A stretch of DNA of 64,000 nucleotides, taken from contig CAIRGJ010000062.1 of assembly GCA_903878085.1 (NCBI GenBank), positions 124,001 through 188,000 of the forward strand, written 5' to 3'. A program made the translations under genes and the position numbers. Position 1 is the stretch's first letter. Every line of letters begins with the position of its first letter. Under the pieces are notes generated by a model. It worked only from the letters and a program-made list of their open reading frames with translations. It made no database searches and had not been told where the DNA came from. Positions 1 to 8,415 of the stretch are shown in pieces. Origin of the DNA: an uncultured Hyphomicrobiales bacterium. GTDB taxonomy: Bacteria > Pseudomonadota > Alphaproteobacteria > Rhizobiales > Xanthobacteraceae.

Positions 1-1024
1 CGCGCTGAAGGTCGGTCCGCAGAGCGCCGGCGCCGATCCCGGTCCTATCTGCTATCGCGGCGGCGGCCTTGAGCCGACCATCACCGACGCCAATGTGGTG
101 CTCGGACGGCTCGATCCGGACAATTTTCTCGGCGGCCAGATGAAGCTAGATGCCGGCGGCGCCGCCAAAGGCATCAAGGACAAGATCGCCGATCCGCTCG
201 GCATGACCACCATCGAAGCCGCGCAGGCCATCGTCGAGATCGGCATCAACAAGATGTCGCTGGCGGTGCGTGAGGTCTCGGTCGAGAAAGGTTACGACCC
301 GCGCGACTTCGCGCTGGTCGCCTCCGGCGGCGCCGGACCACTGCACGTGCTGGCGATCGCCCGCGAACTGCACATTCCGAAGGTGATCGTGCCGCTGTTT
401 CCCTCGCACTTCTCGGCGCTCGGTATGCTGCTCGCCGACGAGCGCCACGATTTCATCCGTACTTCCTACGCGGATCTCGCCAGCGTCGACTTCAAGAATC
501 TAGTCGCGGTGCACGAGGAGATGGCGAGCGAGGCGATGGGCGGCGTGCGCCACAACAAGGGCGCCGAGCTGCAGGTGCATCTCGACCTGCGCTATGTCGG
601 CCAGGAGTTCACGCTGCAGGTACCGGTGACGCTTGCCCAGTTGAAGAAGGGCGACCGCCACGCCATCCGCAAGCAATTCGACAAGCTTTATGAACATCGC
701 TACGCGCACCATTCGCCGGACGAGGCGGTGGAAATGGTCAACATCCGCCTCGCGGTGGTCGGAAAGCGGCCGCGCCTGAAATTCCCCGGCCTCAAAGCGG
801 CGGTGAAAGCGAAGCCTGTGCGCACCCGTAAAGTCTATCTCGGCGCGGCCGGCAAGGCCGTGACTTGCCCCGTGTTCAAGCGGCCGTCGCTCGGCGCCGG
901 GGTCAAGATCGTCGGTCCAGCCTTGATCGAGGAGCACGGCACCACCACCGTGCTGTACCAAGGCGACGTCTGCCGCGTGGCGCCATCGGGCGAACTCATC
1001 ATTGCGGTTCGGGGGGCGAAATGA
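1..1024 (+). CDS. hyuA: Hydantoinase/oxoprolinase subunit A, C-terminal part
   Basis: The frame is open from base 2, so the 5' end lies outside the window. The visible part begins with the family signature VGPQSAGADPGP followed by CYxxGG, then VASGGAGPLH, both typical of the hydantoinase A/oxoprolinase domain. Members of this family form the ATP-binding subunit of N-methylhydantoinases, 5-oxoprolinases and related acetone-carboxylase-like enzymes that open or carboxylate cyclic amides and ketones. The stop overlaps the start of the B subunit (ATGA at 1021-1024), as expected for co-translated partners. The substrate cannot be read from the sequence. The neighbouring transporter and creatinase-fold genes suggest an imported cyclic amide or ureide (inference). 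Confidence 0.9.
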   Translation, partial: ALKVGPQSAGADPGPICYRGGGLEPTITDANVVLGRLDPDNFLGGQMKLDAGGAAKGIKDKIADPLGMTTIEAAQAIVEIGINKMSLAVREVSVEKGYDPRDFALVASGGAGPLHVLAIARELHIPKVIVPLFPSHFSALGMLLADERHDFIRTSYADLASVDFKNLVAVHEEMASEAMGGVRHNKGAELQVHLDLRYVGQEFTLQVPVTLAQLKKGDRHAIRKQFDKLYEHRYAHHSPDEAVEMVNIRLAVVGKRPRLKFPGLKAAVKAKPVRTRKVYLGAAGKAVTCPVFKRPSLGAGVKIVGPALIEEHGTTTVLYQGDVCRVAPSGELIIAVRGAK

Positions 1025-2802
1025 AGAAGCCGGTGAAAAAGTTGGACGCGGTCACCCTGGAAGTGATCCGCAACGCCTTGCCGGCGGTCGCCAACGAAAT
1101 GGCCGCGGATCTGCAGCGCACCTCGTACAACATGATGATTTACGAAGTGCGCGATTTCTGTACCGCGCTGATCGATCCGAATGGCGAACTTATCTCGCAA
1201 AATGTCGGTGGCGTCTCGCACTTTGTCGCTGATCTTGGCGTTATCATCATCGACGGGATGCGGCGTTACGGCCCCAAAGGCTTCAAGCCTGGCGATGTGC
1301 TGATCACCAATCACCAGGCGGTGGCCGGCCAGCACCTGAACAACGTCGTCATCTATATGCCCTATTTCTACAAGGGCGAGTTGCTGATGTTTACGATGGT
1401 GCGGGCGCACTGGATCGACATCGGCGGCACCTCGACTGGCTTTGGCGCCGGCCCGCAGGTCGCCGATCCGTGGTTCGAGGGCCTGCAGCTCGACCAGTTG
1501 AAGATCTACGAGGCCGGAGAACTCAACGAGACTCTGTATCGCGTCATCAAGGACAACATCCGCTTTCCGGAATCCTCGCTCGGCGACATGAAATCGCAGA
1601 TGGCGGCCTGTCGCCTCGCCGCGCGCCGCATGGACGAGTTGTTCGACAAATATGGCCGCGACACCATTCTGAGCGCCGTCAACACCATCTTCGGCGAGAC
1701 CGAGCGCAAATGCCGCAACGTGGTGCAGGCGTTGCCCGACGGGATTTACGAAGCCTCCGCCTCGATCGACGACGACGGCGTGCGCAAGGGCGAGCCTGTC
1801 CCGATCCACGTCAAGGTGACGATCAAAGGCAGCGGCATGACCATCGACCTGTCCGGCTGTTCGCTGGAACGCAAGGCGGGGATAAACTCGCGAACTTTGG
1901 CCGGCGCTCGCGTCGCCTATAAGGCGCTCACCGGGCCGCTCGATCCGGTCAACGAGGGCTCGTTCCGCGCCCTCGACGTGATCATTCCGGAAGGCAACAT
2001 CATGATGGCGCGCTTCCCGGCACCGATGGCCGGCTGGAGCGCGATCGTACCGACCGTGGTCGACACCATCGTGGCGGCGTTGGCCAAGGCGATGCCGGAC
2101 AGGGTGCCGGCCGGCCATCACGGCCTGCTCGGCGGCGCCGTCGTATTCTTTGGCCTGCATCCGAAGACCAACAAGCGTTTCGTGGTGCAGAGCCTGGAAG
2201 GCGGCGGTTGGGGTGGCCGGCCATACGAGGACGGCGAATCAGGCACGGTTTCGGTGTGCCAGGGCGACGTCCGCAACGGCTCGATCGAGGGCATCGAGCT
2301 GAAATGCCCGGTGCTGGTCGAGAGCCGCGGCTTCCGGCAGGATTCCTGTGGTGCCGGAAAATATCGCGGCGGTCTTGGGATCGATATGCAAGTCCGTAAC
2401 CTGGTCGAAGGCCACTGGAATTTCGAGCAAACGCGCCGGACGATCTGTCCGCCATGGGGGCTGTGGGACGGCACTCCGGGCGAATCCGGCGGCTATCTGC
2501 TGAAGCTACCGAACGAAAGCGAGTTCCGCCTGACCGGCGGCAACCGCCTGCCGGTGCCGGTCGGCGCCCAGGCGATTGTGCGCACCGGCGGTGGCGGCGG
2601 CTGGGGCAATCCGCTGGAGCGGGAACCGGAACGCGTGCGCCATGATGTCCGCGAAGAGCTGATCTCGCGTGAAGCCGCCGAGAGGCTCTATGGGGTGGTG
2701 CTCGACGCCGACTTGACCCTCAACGCCGCAGCCACCACGCGTCTTCGCGAGGACATTCAATCCAAGCGAAAAGCTGGTCATAATGAGAGCAAGGATCATT
2801 AG
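1021..2802 (+). CDS. hyuB: Hydantoinase/oxoprolinase subunit B
   Basis: 593 residues, a normal length for the hydantoinase B/oxoprolinase family. The reading frame stays open upstream to 865, but the ATG at 1021 overlaps the hyuA stop (ATGA) and gives the usual N-terminus beginning DAVTLEVIRNAL, so I take it as the start. Typical family segments are the N-terminal QRTSYN and RDFC stretches, GDVLITNHQ in the middle, and the Gly-rich GGGGGWGNPLER near the C-terminus. It should form the catalytic complex with HyuA in the cytoplasm. The family is clear; the exact reaction (N-methylhydantoin, 5-oxoproline or other) is not determined. Confidence 0.92.
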   Translation: MKKPVKKLDAVTLEVIRNALPAVANEMAADLQRTSYNMMIYEVRDFCTALIDPNGELISQNVGGVSHFVADLGVIIIDGMRRYGPKGFKPGDVLITNHQAVAGQHLNNVVIYMPYFYKGELLMFTMVRAHWIDIGGTSTGFGAGPQVADPWFEGLQLDQLKIYEAGELNETLYRVIKDNIRFPESSLGDMKSQMAACRLAARRMDELFDKYGRDTILSAVNTIFGETERKCRNVVQALPDGIYEASASIDDDGVRKGEPVPIHVKVTIKGSGMTIDLSGCSLERKAGINSRTLAGARVAYKALTGPLDPVNEGSFRALDVIIPEGNIMMARFPAPMAGWSAIVPTVVDTIVAALAKAMPDRVPAGHHGLLGGAVVFFGLHPKTNKRFVVQSLEGGGWGGRPYEDGESGTVSVCQGDVRNGSIEGIELKCPVLVESRGFRQDSCGAGKYRGGLGIDMQVRNLVEGHWNFEQTRRTICPPWGLWDGTPGESGGYLLKLPNESEFRLTGGNRLPVPVGAQAIVRTGGGGGWGNPLEREPERVRHDVREELISREAAERLYGVVLDADLTLNAAATTRLREDIQSKRKAGHNESKDH

Positions 2803-2851
2803 AATAAGCCGCTAGCGCATCATGCGGGACGCGGGAATAGCCATCAAATGA

Positions 2852-2872
2852 AAGGCCGCTTTGAACGGCCTT
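2852..2872 (+). terminator. Hairpin between hyuB and the first binding protein
   Basis: A perfect 7-bp stem (AAGGCCG/CGGCCTT) with a 7-nt loop lies 50 bp after the hyuB stop and 20 bp before the next start. It is followed by TTCGTT rather than a full T-tract, so it may be a weak terminator or a message-stabilising hairpin that sets the ratio of enzyme to binding protein. The frame of the next gene extends through it from an ATG at 2848, but the Shine-Dalgarno at 2880-2885 favours the ATG at 2893. Confidence 0.45.
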
Positions 2873-2892
2873 CGTTCTGGGGAGGGAAGTGC

Positions 2893-3879
2893 ATGACAAG
2901 GCCAGGCCGGATCGAGTTGTGGTGGCGCGGCATTCGGCGCCTCACAATTTTGGCCGCTGTGGCGATGATGACCATCCCGGTGTTGCCTGCCGCGGCTGAG
3001 ACGCTACGGGTCGGCAAGGCCGGCCGCGACGCATTCTCCTTCGTGCCGGTTGACGTCGGCGTGCGCACCGGCATCTTCAAGAGCAACGGACTTGACATCG
3101 AGATCAGTTCGTTCGGCGGCGACGCCCGGGTCCAGCAGGCGATGGCCGCGGACGGCATCGACATCGGACTAGGCTCCGGGCCGGGTCTAGCCTTCATCGC
3201 CAAGGGTTCGCCGATCAAAGGCGTCGCAGCGATGGCGGGCCCGCCGCTGCTGTTTGCGCTGGTGGTGCGCAACGACGATAGTGTGAAGACGGTCGACGAC
3301 CTCAAGGGCCGCAAGGTTGGCGTCTCGACCGTCGGCTCGGTGACAAGTTGGATCATCAGCGAAGTGGCACAGCAGAAGGGCTGGGGCCATGGCGGCATCG
3401 AGCAGGTGACGATCGGCGACGACGCTTCGCGCATCGCTGCGCTGAAGTCCAAATCGTTCGATGCCGCGATCGTCAATTTGGCGCAGGCGCTGAATTACGT
3501 GCAGCGCGGGGAGGGCCGGGTGTTGATGCGCTTCGGCGACCTGGTGAAGGATTTCCATATCCATGTCATCTTCGCCACCGACAAGGCCATTGCGGAAAAA
3601 CCCGGCGCGCTGCGCGGTTTTCTAAAAGGCTGGTTTGAGACCATATCCTACATGCGCGCCAACAAGGAAAAGACCGTCGCGATTGCGATGGACGTGATGG
3701 GCACCGACGCGCCCACCACGGCGGCAATTTACGACGAGCTCATGCCGATGTTTTCCAACGATGGCCGGTTCGATCCAAAGGCGCTTGCCGTGCTGCGGCG
3801 ATCCTTCGTCGAGATGAAGACGCTGCCGCAGGAGCCAGACATGTCCGCGCTCATCACCGAAGCGTTTCTACCCAAATGA
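2893..3879 (+). CDS. NitT/TauT-type ABC transporter solute-binding protein (copy 1)
   Basis: 328 residues. The start at 2893 is chosen because GGAGG lies 8 nt upstream and it puts a typical signal peptide at the N-terminus: basic residues, the hydrophobic LTILAAVAMM segment, and cleavage near PAAAE. The mature part is a type-2 periplasmic binding fold of the nitrate/taurine/thiamine-precursor class (FVPVDVGVRTGIF, then GRKVGVSTVGS). It should capture a small solute in the periplasm for the ATPase and permeases encoded at 4981-7399. It is a close tandem paralog of the next gene, sharing stretches such as LVKDFHIHVIFATDKAIA, so it arose by local duplication. The ligand is unknown. Confidence 0.88.
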   Translation: MTRPGRIELWWRGIRRLTILAAVAMMTIPVLPAAAETLRVGKAGRDAFSFVPVDVGVRTGIFKSNGLDIEISSFGGDARVQQAMAADGIDIGLGSGPGLAFIAKGSPIKGVAAMAGPPLLFALVVRNDDSVKTVDDLKGRKVGVSTVGSVTSWIISEVAQQKGWGHGGIEQVTIGDDASRIAALKSKSFDAAIVNLAQALNYVQRGEGRVLMRFGDLVKDFHIHVIFATDKAIAEKPGALRGFLKGWFETISYMRANKEKTVAIAMDVMGTDAPTTAAIYDELMPMFSNDGRFDPKALAVLRRSFVEMKTLPQEPDMSALITEAFLPK

Positions 3880-3907
3880 AAAACAAGCCAACCACCGGAG
3901 GATGTCC

Positions 3908-4888
3908 ATGCTAAGGAGGTTCGTAGATCGTATTCCATTCCGGCTAACTGCCGCGGCGCTGATGCTGGCGGGCGGCGTGATGGCATTTGCGTCGTCGTCG
4001 TTTGCTGCCGAAAAGCTGCGCGTCGGCAAAGCGGTGCCGGAAGCATTTTCCTTTGTGCCGCTCGACGTCGGCATCGAGCAGGGCTTCTTCAAGAAATACG
4101 GCCTCGACGTCGAATCAATCTCATTTGCCGGTGACGCCAAGCTGCAGCAGGCGATGGCCGGCGACGGCATCGATATTGCGCTCGGTTCTGGCCCCGGCAT
4201 GGCCTTTATCATGAAGGGCTCGCCAGTGAAGGGCATCGCGGCCATGGCCGGGCCGCCACTGCTGCTCACCCTGGTCGTCCTGCCCGACGGGCCGAAGACT
4301 GTGGCCGATCTGAAAGGCAAGCGCGTCAGCGTCTCGACCGCCGGCTCGCTGACCGCCTGGCTGGTGTCGGAGACCTCGAACCAGCAGGGCTGGGGGCACG
4401 ACGGCATCATCGTAACGCCGATGGGTGCGACGCCGCCTCAGATTGCCGCGCTCGCCCGCAAGGACATCGACGGGGTGGTGACCGACATTGCTACGGCGCT
4501 GACGCTGGAGAAGGAGGGCAGGGCCCGTATCTTGGTGCGCTTCGGTCAACTCGTGAAGGACTTCCATATCCATGTGATCTTCGCGACTGATAAGGCGATC
4601 GCTTCGCGCCCCGACGATCTCGGTAAATTCGTCAAGGGCTGGCTCGAGACCATCGCTTTCATGCGCAAGAACAAAGCCGCGACGGTGAAGATCGCCGCCG
4701 ACGTCATGCACAAGGATGAAGAGATCGCCAGCCGGACCTATGACGAATTGATGCCGATGTTCTCCGACGATGGCAAGTTCAACTCGAAAGCTATGGCAGT
4801 GTTGGCCAAGTCCTATGTCGATCTGAAGATACTGACTGAAGAGCCCGATCCGAAGAAACTCTACACTGAGCAGTTTCTGCCGAAGTAA
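3908..4888 (+). CDS. NitT/TauT-type ABC transporter solute-binding protein (copy 2)
   Basis: 326 residues. Two in-frame ATGs exist. The GGAGG at 3897-3901 touches the first (3902) but lies 6 nt from the second (3908), so 3908 is the better start. An N-terminal signal peptide with an A-S-S-S-F-A-A-E cleavage region is followed by the binding fold (FVPLDVGIEQGFF, AMAGPPLL, DFHIHVIFATDK). It is the tandem duplicate of the preceding gene. Two diverged receptors feeding one transporter could widen the ligand range. It is separated from the ATPase gene by a hairpin (4893-4936), a common arrangement that lets the binding protein be made in excess. Confidence 0.88.
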   Translation: MLRRFVDRIPFRLTAAALMLAGGVMAFASSSFAAEKLRVGKAVPEAFSFVPLDVGIEQGFFKKYGLDVESISFAGDAKLQQAMAGDGIDIALGSGPGMAFIMKGSPVKGIAAMAGPPLLLTLVVLPDGPKTVADLKGKRVSVSTAGSLTAWLVSETSNQQGWGHDGIIVTPMGATPPQIAALARKDIDGVVTDIATALTLEKEGRARILVRFGQLVKDFHIHVIFATDKAIASRPDDLGKFVKGWLETIAFMRKNKAATVKIAADVMHKDEEIASRTYDELMPMFSDDGKFNSKAMAVLAKSYVDLKILTEEPDPKKLYTEQFLPK

Positions 4889-4892
4889 TCCG

Positions 4893-4936
4893 GCTGCGGC
4901 GTCGTCCGACCTTGGATGGCGCCGCGGCGGCCTTTT
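4893..4936 (+). terminator. Attenuator-like hairpin between binding protein and ATPase
   Basis: Arms 4893-4901 and 4920-4928 pair over 9 bp (one U·G wobble) around an 18-nt loop, followed by GGCC and four T residues. It lies right after the binding-protein stop. The alternative ATPase start at 4912 would fall inside the loop, which favours the ATG at 4981. A partial terminator here would lower ATPase and permease expression relative to the binding protein; this role is inferred. Confidence 0.4.
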
Positions 4937-4980
4937 CCGTCATCTTGCCCGACCGGGCGCTGCGCATTGAGAACCTCGGC

Positions 4981-5835
4981 ATGACTCAGGCTGCAATACC
5001 AGATGCTGCGATCCGGGTGCGCAACGTCTCCCACCAATTCGGCGAGGTGGGCGAGGCCCGGCACGTGCGGGCACTGCTCAACACCTCGCTCGATATCGCG
5101 CGCGGCGAATTGCTGTGCCTGATTGGTCCCAGCGGCTGCGGCAAGAGCACGCTGCTCAACGTGATGGGCGGGCTGTTCACACCGACCACCGGCGCGGTTA
5201 CGGTCGGAACCACGCCGGTGCACGGGCCGATGCCGCACGACATTGCGTTCATCTTCCAGGAAAGCGCACTGTTCCCGTGGAACACGATCTTCGAGAACAT
5301 GATCCTGGGCATGACGTTTCAGGGCGTGCCGAAGAGCGAGCGCGAGGATCGTGCCCGTCGCGCACTCGAAGCCGTCGGGCTCGACGAGTTCGCCGCGCAT
5401 TATCCGAGCCAGTTGTCCGGCGGCATGCGTCAGCGCGCTGCGCTCGCCCGCGCGCTCAGCCTGGAAACCCAGATCTTGCTGATGGACGAGCCGTTCGGCG
5501 CGCTCGACGAACAGACCCGCATGGTGCTGGGCGAAGATCTCTCGGTGCTGCTGTCGCGCTCCAAGAAGACCATCGTGTTTGTCACCCACAGTCTCGGTGA
5601 GGCGGTCTTCCTGGCCGACCGCGTCGCGGTGTTCTCGGCCCGCCCCGGCACCATCAAGGAAGTGATCACGGTCGACGAGCCGCATCCGCGCAAGCCTGAA
5701 TTCATGACCTCGGCCAAGTTTCACAGGCTGCGCGACCAGTTGTACGGTCTGCTGCACGAAGAAATCCGCAAATCGATGTCGCAATCGGCCAAGCCGAAGC
5801 GGGCCTATGAAGATCAAGCGAAAGGCGACAGCTGA
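4981..5835 (+). CDS. ABC transporter ATP-binding protein (NitT/TauT family)
   Basis: 284 residues from the ATG at 4981; an in-frame ATG at 4912 would add 23 residues but sits within a predicted hairpin. Diagnostic motifs are all present: Walker A GPSGCGKST, Q-loop IFQES, signature LSGGMRQR, Walker B ILLMDEPFGALD, and H-loop FVTHS. It powers import by the two permeases that follow. The stop overlaps the first permease start (TGATG), so the three are translationally coupled. The start codon has no strong Shine-Dalgarno in either position. Confidence 0.92.
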   Translation: MTQAAIPDAAIRVRNVSHQFGEVGEARHVRALLNTSLDIARGELLCLIGPSGCGKSTLLNVMGGLFTPTTGAVTVGTTPVHGPMPHDIAFIFQESALFPWNTIFENMILGMTFQGVPKSEREDRARRALEAVGLDEFAAHYPSQLSGGMRQRAALARALSLETQILLMDEPFGALDEQTRMVLGEDLSVLLSRSKKTIVFVTHSLGEAVFLADRVAVFSARPGTIKEVITVDEPHPRKPEFMTSAKFHRLRDQLYGLLHEEIRKSMSQSAKPKRAYEDQAKGDS

Positions 5836-6608
5836 TGTCGTCGCCGCGCCGGAAATTCAAGGACCGGTTCGCCAGCCGCCTGGTGCAGGTCGGTTTTTTG
5901 GTCGTGGTCCTGCTGCTCTGGTATCTGGCGACGACGCGCTGGGGCGTGAACAAGCTGCTGCTGCCCAATCCGTTGAACGTCTGGGACCAGCTCGCCGATG
6001 TGATTCGCAAAGGCGAATACCTCAACGACCTGCGCATCACGCTGACCGAACTCGCTGTCGCATTTGTAATCTCGACCGTCAGCGGCACGTTGCTCGGCTA
6101 CGCGATCAGCCGTTCGCCGTATCTGATCAAGGTGTTCGAGCCGCTGTTCGCCGGCATCTATTCGATCCCGATCATCCTGTTCCTGCCGCTCTACGTGCTG
6201 TTTTTCGGGCTCGGTCCGGCCTCCAAGATCGCGCTTGGTACGACGATCAGTTTCTTCCCCGTCGTGTTGAGCACCATCGCCGGCTTCGGCAACGTCGATA
6301 AAGTGCTGGTGACGGCGGCAAGGTCGATGGGCGCCTCCGATTATCAGCTATTCCGCTTTGTGCTGGTGCCGGCGGCCTTGCCCGTGATCCTGAGCGGCTT
6401 GCGCATGGGCTTCACCGTCGCGCTGCTGTCGGTCATCGGCAGCGAGACCATCGCCTCGCTCGCTGGTCTGGGCCACCGCATCGTCAATCTCGCCGAGAAC
6501 ATGGATATGGCGCGCATGTTCGCCTACATCGTGTTCGTCATCGCCATTGCCGCGTCTCTCAACACCGTGGTGTCGGTGTTGGAAGCGCGCGGAAGGCGGC
6601 AGCGGTGA
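5835..6608 (+). CDS. ABC transporter permease 1
   Basis: 257 residues with about six hydrophobic segments. The first is an N-terminal helix (VGFLVVVLLLWYLATT), and the BPD_transp_1 (TauC/SsuC-type) core follows, with the cytoplasmic EAA-like loop around VTAARSMGASDYQLFRFVLVPAALP. It forms the membrane channel with the second permease, and the ATPase docks on this loop. It starts one base into the ATPase stop and ends in a 4-nt overlap with the next permease, showing tight coupling. Confidence 0.9.
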   Translation: MSSPRRKFKDRFASRLVQVGFLVVVLLLWYLATTRWGVNKLLLPNPLNVWDQLADVIRKGEYLNDLRITLTELAVAFVISTVSGTLLGYAISRSPYLIKVFEPLFAGIYSIPIILFLPLYVLFFGLGPASKIALGTTISFFPVVLSTIAGFGNVDKVLVTAARSMGASDYQLFRFVLVPAALPVILSGLRMGFTVALLSVIGSETIASLAGLGHRIVNLAENMDMARMFAYIVFVIAIAASLNTVVSVLEARGRRQR

Positions 6609-7399
6609 GCGCCGCCGTACCGACCCACGCCGGAATCCGCTTGCAGCAGTACCTGTGGCGCCATCCGGGCATCGCCCGGCTCGGCGTCGTGCTGATGCTG
6701 TTCGCTGTCTGGGAAATCGCCGCGCGCTGGTTCGTCGATCCGATGTTCCTCAGCCCGCCGTCCAAGGTGCTGTTCGCGTTCGGGGACGTGCTGGCCACCC
6801 GCGGCGTGCCGGCTGCGCTACGCGTCACCTTCTTCGAACTCGCGGTCGCTTTCGCGATCGCGGTCGTCATCGGGCTTGTCGTCGGGCTCGCGGTCGGCTT
6901 GAGCAAATTCGGCAACCGCAGCGTTATGCCAATCGTGCTGCTGCTCTACGGCATTCCGCAGATCACCATTCTGCCGATCTTCATCCTGTATTTCGGCATC
7001 GGCCCGGCCTCCAAGATCGCCTTCGGCGTTACCCATGGCATGTTCCCGATCGTCATGGCGGTAGTCGCGGGCGTGCAGAACATCAAGCCGATCCTTATGG
7101 TCAGCGCGCGCTCGATGGGCGCCAGCCATTGGCAGCTACTGCGCTACGTCATCTACCCGCACATGATCCCGAGCTTCTTTTCCGGCATGCGGCTCGGCAT
7201 GACCGGCGTGCTGCTCGGCGTGCTGCTGGCCGAGCTCTATGTCTCGACCGCTGGAATCGGTTACTTCACCAGCGTGTTCACCCAGAACTTCGATCCGACC
7301 AAGCTGCTCGGCCTCGTCGCGATCTTGGCCGCGATGGCGATTGTGCTGAACGAATTCGTGCGTCGCGCCGAGGTGCATTTCGCCCGCTGGCGCGACTGA
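6605..7399 (+). CDS. ABC transporter permease 2
   Basis: 264 residues starting at a GTG that overlaps the previous stop (GTGA). Same family as the preceding permease; the coupling loop reads MVSARSMGASHWQLLRYVIYP. Its presence as a distinct second permease suggests a heterodimeric channel rather than the homodimer common in TauC-type systems. It ends 20 bp before the binding-fold enzyme homolog at 7420. Confidence 0.9.
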   Translation: MSAAVPTHAGIRLQQYLWRHPGIARLGVVLMLFAVWEIAARWFVDPMFLSPPSKVLFAFGDVLATRGVPAALRVTFFELAVAFAIAVVIGLVVGLAVGLSKFGNRSVMPIVLLLYGIPQITILPIFILYFGIGPASKIAFGVTHGMFPIVMAVVAGVQNIKPILMVSARSMGASHWQLLRYVIYPHMIPSFFSGMRLGMTGVLLGVLLAELYVSTAGIGYFTSVFTQNFDPTKLLGLVAILAAMAIVLNEFVRRAEVHFARWRD

Positions 7400-7419
7400 C
7401 GGCAAAAGGACAAGGACGA

Positions 7420-8409
7420 ATGGCAAAGGTCAAATTGACGATCGCGTGCGGCGACTACGACATTGTGCGCGCCTTCAAGGAAGGCGCCGTGCAGGCCGAC
7501 GGGCTCGACCTTGTGTTCCTGACCGACATGGGGCCGCGCGAACGCCACTGGCGCATGGGCCGCAAGCATGAATTCGACGTTTGCGAGGAGAATGTCGGCG
7601 CTTATTACATGATCCGCGATCAGGGCGAGCCGTTGACCGCCATCCCGGTGTTCATGCATCGCCGCTTTCGCCACGGCTTCGTCTTCGTCAATACAGCGGC
7701 CGGCATCAAGGAGCCGAAGGATCTGAACGGCAAGACCGTCGGCGGCACCAATTTTCAGCCCGCCGCGAATATCTGGATGCGCGGCATTCTGGAAGAACAT
7801 TATGGGCTCAAGCACCGCTCAATCACCTGGCTGGTCGACCGCAGCGAGGACATTCCGTTCACGCCGCCGTCCGACCTGCGTATCGAGATGAAGAAGTCAT
7901 CGAAGGCGCTCAGCGACATGCTGGCCGATGGCGACATCCCGGCGATGATTTCGCCGACGCTGCCGAAACCGTTCGTGCAAGGCGACAAGCGGATCGCCCG
8001 GCTGTTCCAGGACTACACGGCCGTCGAGACCGATTATTTCCGGCAGACCGGTATCTTTCCGATCATGCACGTCACCACGGTGAAACAAGAGATCGTCGAC
8101 AAGTTTCCGTGGATACCGACCAATCTCGTCAAGGCCTTCGAGGCGTCGAAGCAACTCGCCTACAAGCGCGTCGCCAATCCACGCATGGTGCCGCTGGCTT
8201 TCGTGCGTACCGCGGTCGAGGAGCAGGAAGCGCTGCTCGGCAAGGATCCATGGTCCTACGGACTGACCGCGCAGAACCGCAAGAATTTGGAGACGGTTCA
8301 GCGCTACGCCCACCAGCAAGGTCTGATCAAGACGATCGTGCCGCTCGACACGCTGTTCGCCGACACCGATCTTGGCGATGCCGCCGGATCTGGGTCGGAA
8401 GAATTCTGA
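7420..8409 (+). CDS. 4,5-dihydroxyphthalate decarboxylase-like protein
   Basis: 329 residues, without a signal peptide (begins MAKVKLTIACGDYDIVRAF). The start has a good Shine-Dalgarno (AAGGACAAGGACGA). The N-terminal pattern of a short beta strand followed by CGDYDIV, then DMGPRERHWRM and FVFVNTAAGIKEPKDLNGK, matches my memory of the 4,5-dihydroxyphthalate decarboxylase (Pht5) group. That group has a periplasmic-binding-protein fold adapted to the cytoplasm. It could be a decarboxylase or a cytoplasmic ligand-binding protein. In this operon it sits between the transporter and the creatinase-fold genes, so a catalytic step on the imported compound is plausible. The substrate is unknown. Confidence 0.72.
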   Translation: MAKVKLTIACGDYDIVRAFKEGAVQADGLDLVFLTDMGPRERHWRMGRKHEFDVCEENVGAYYMIRDQGEPLTAIPVFMHRRFRHGFVFVNTAAGIKEPKDLNGKTVGGTNFQPAANIWMRGILEEHYGLKHRSITWLVDRSEDIPFTPPSDLRIEMKKSSKALSDMLADGDIPAMISPTLPKPFVQGDKRIARLFQDYTAVETDYFRQTGIFPIMHVTTVKQEIVDKFPWIPTNLVKAFEASKQLAYKRVANPRMVPLAFVRTAVEEQEALLGKDPWSYGLTAQNRKNLETVQRYAHQQGLIKTIVPLDTLFADTDLGDAAGSGSEEF

Positions 8410-8415
8410 GCCGAC

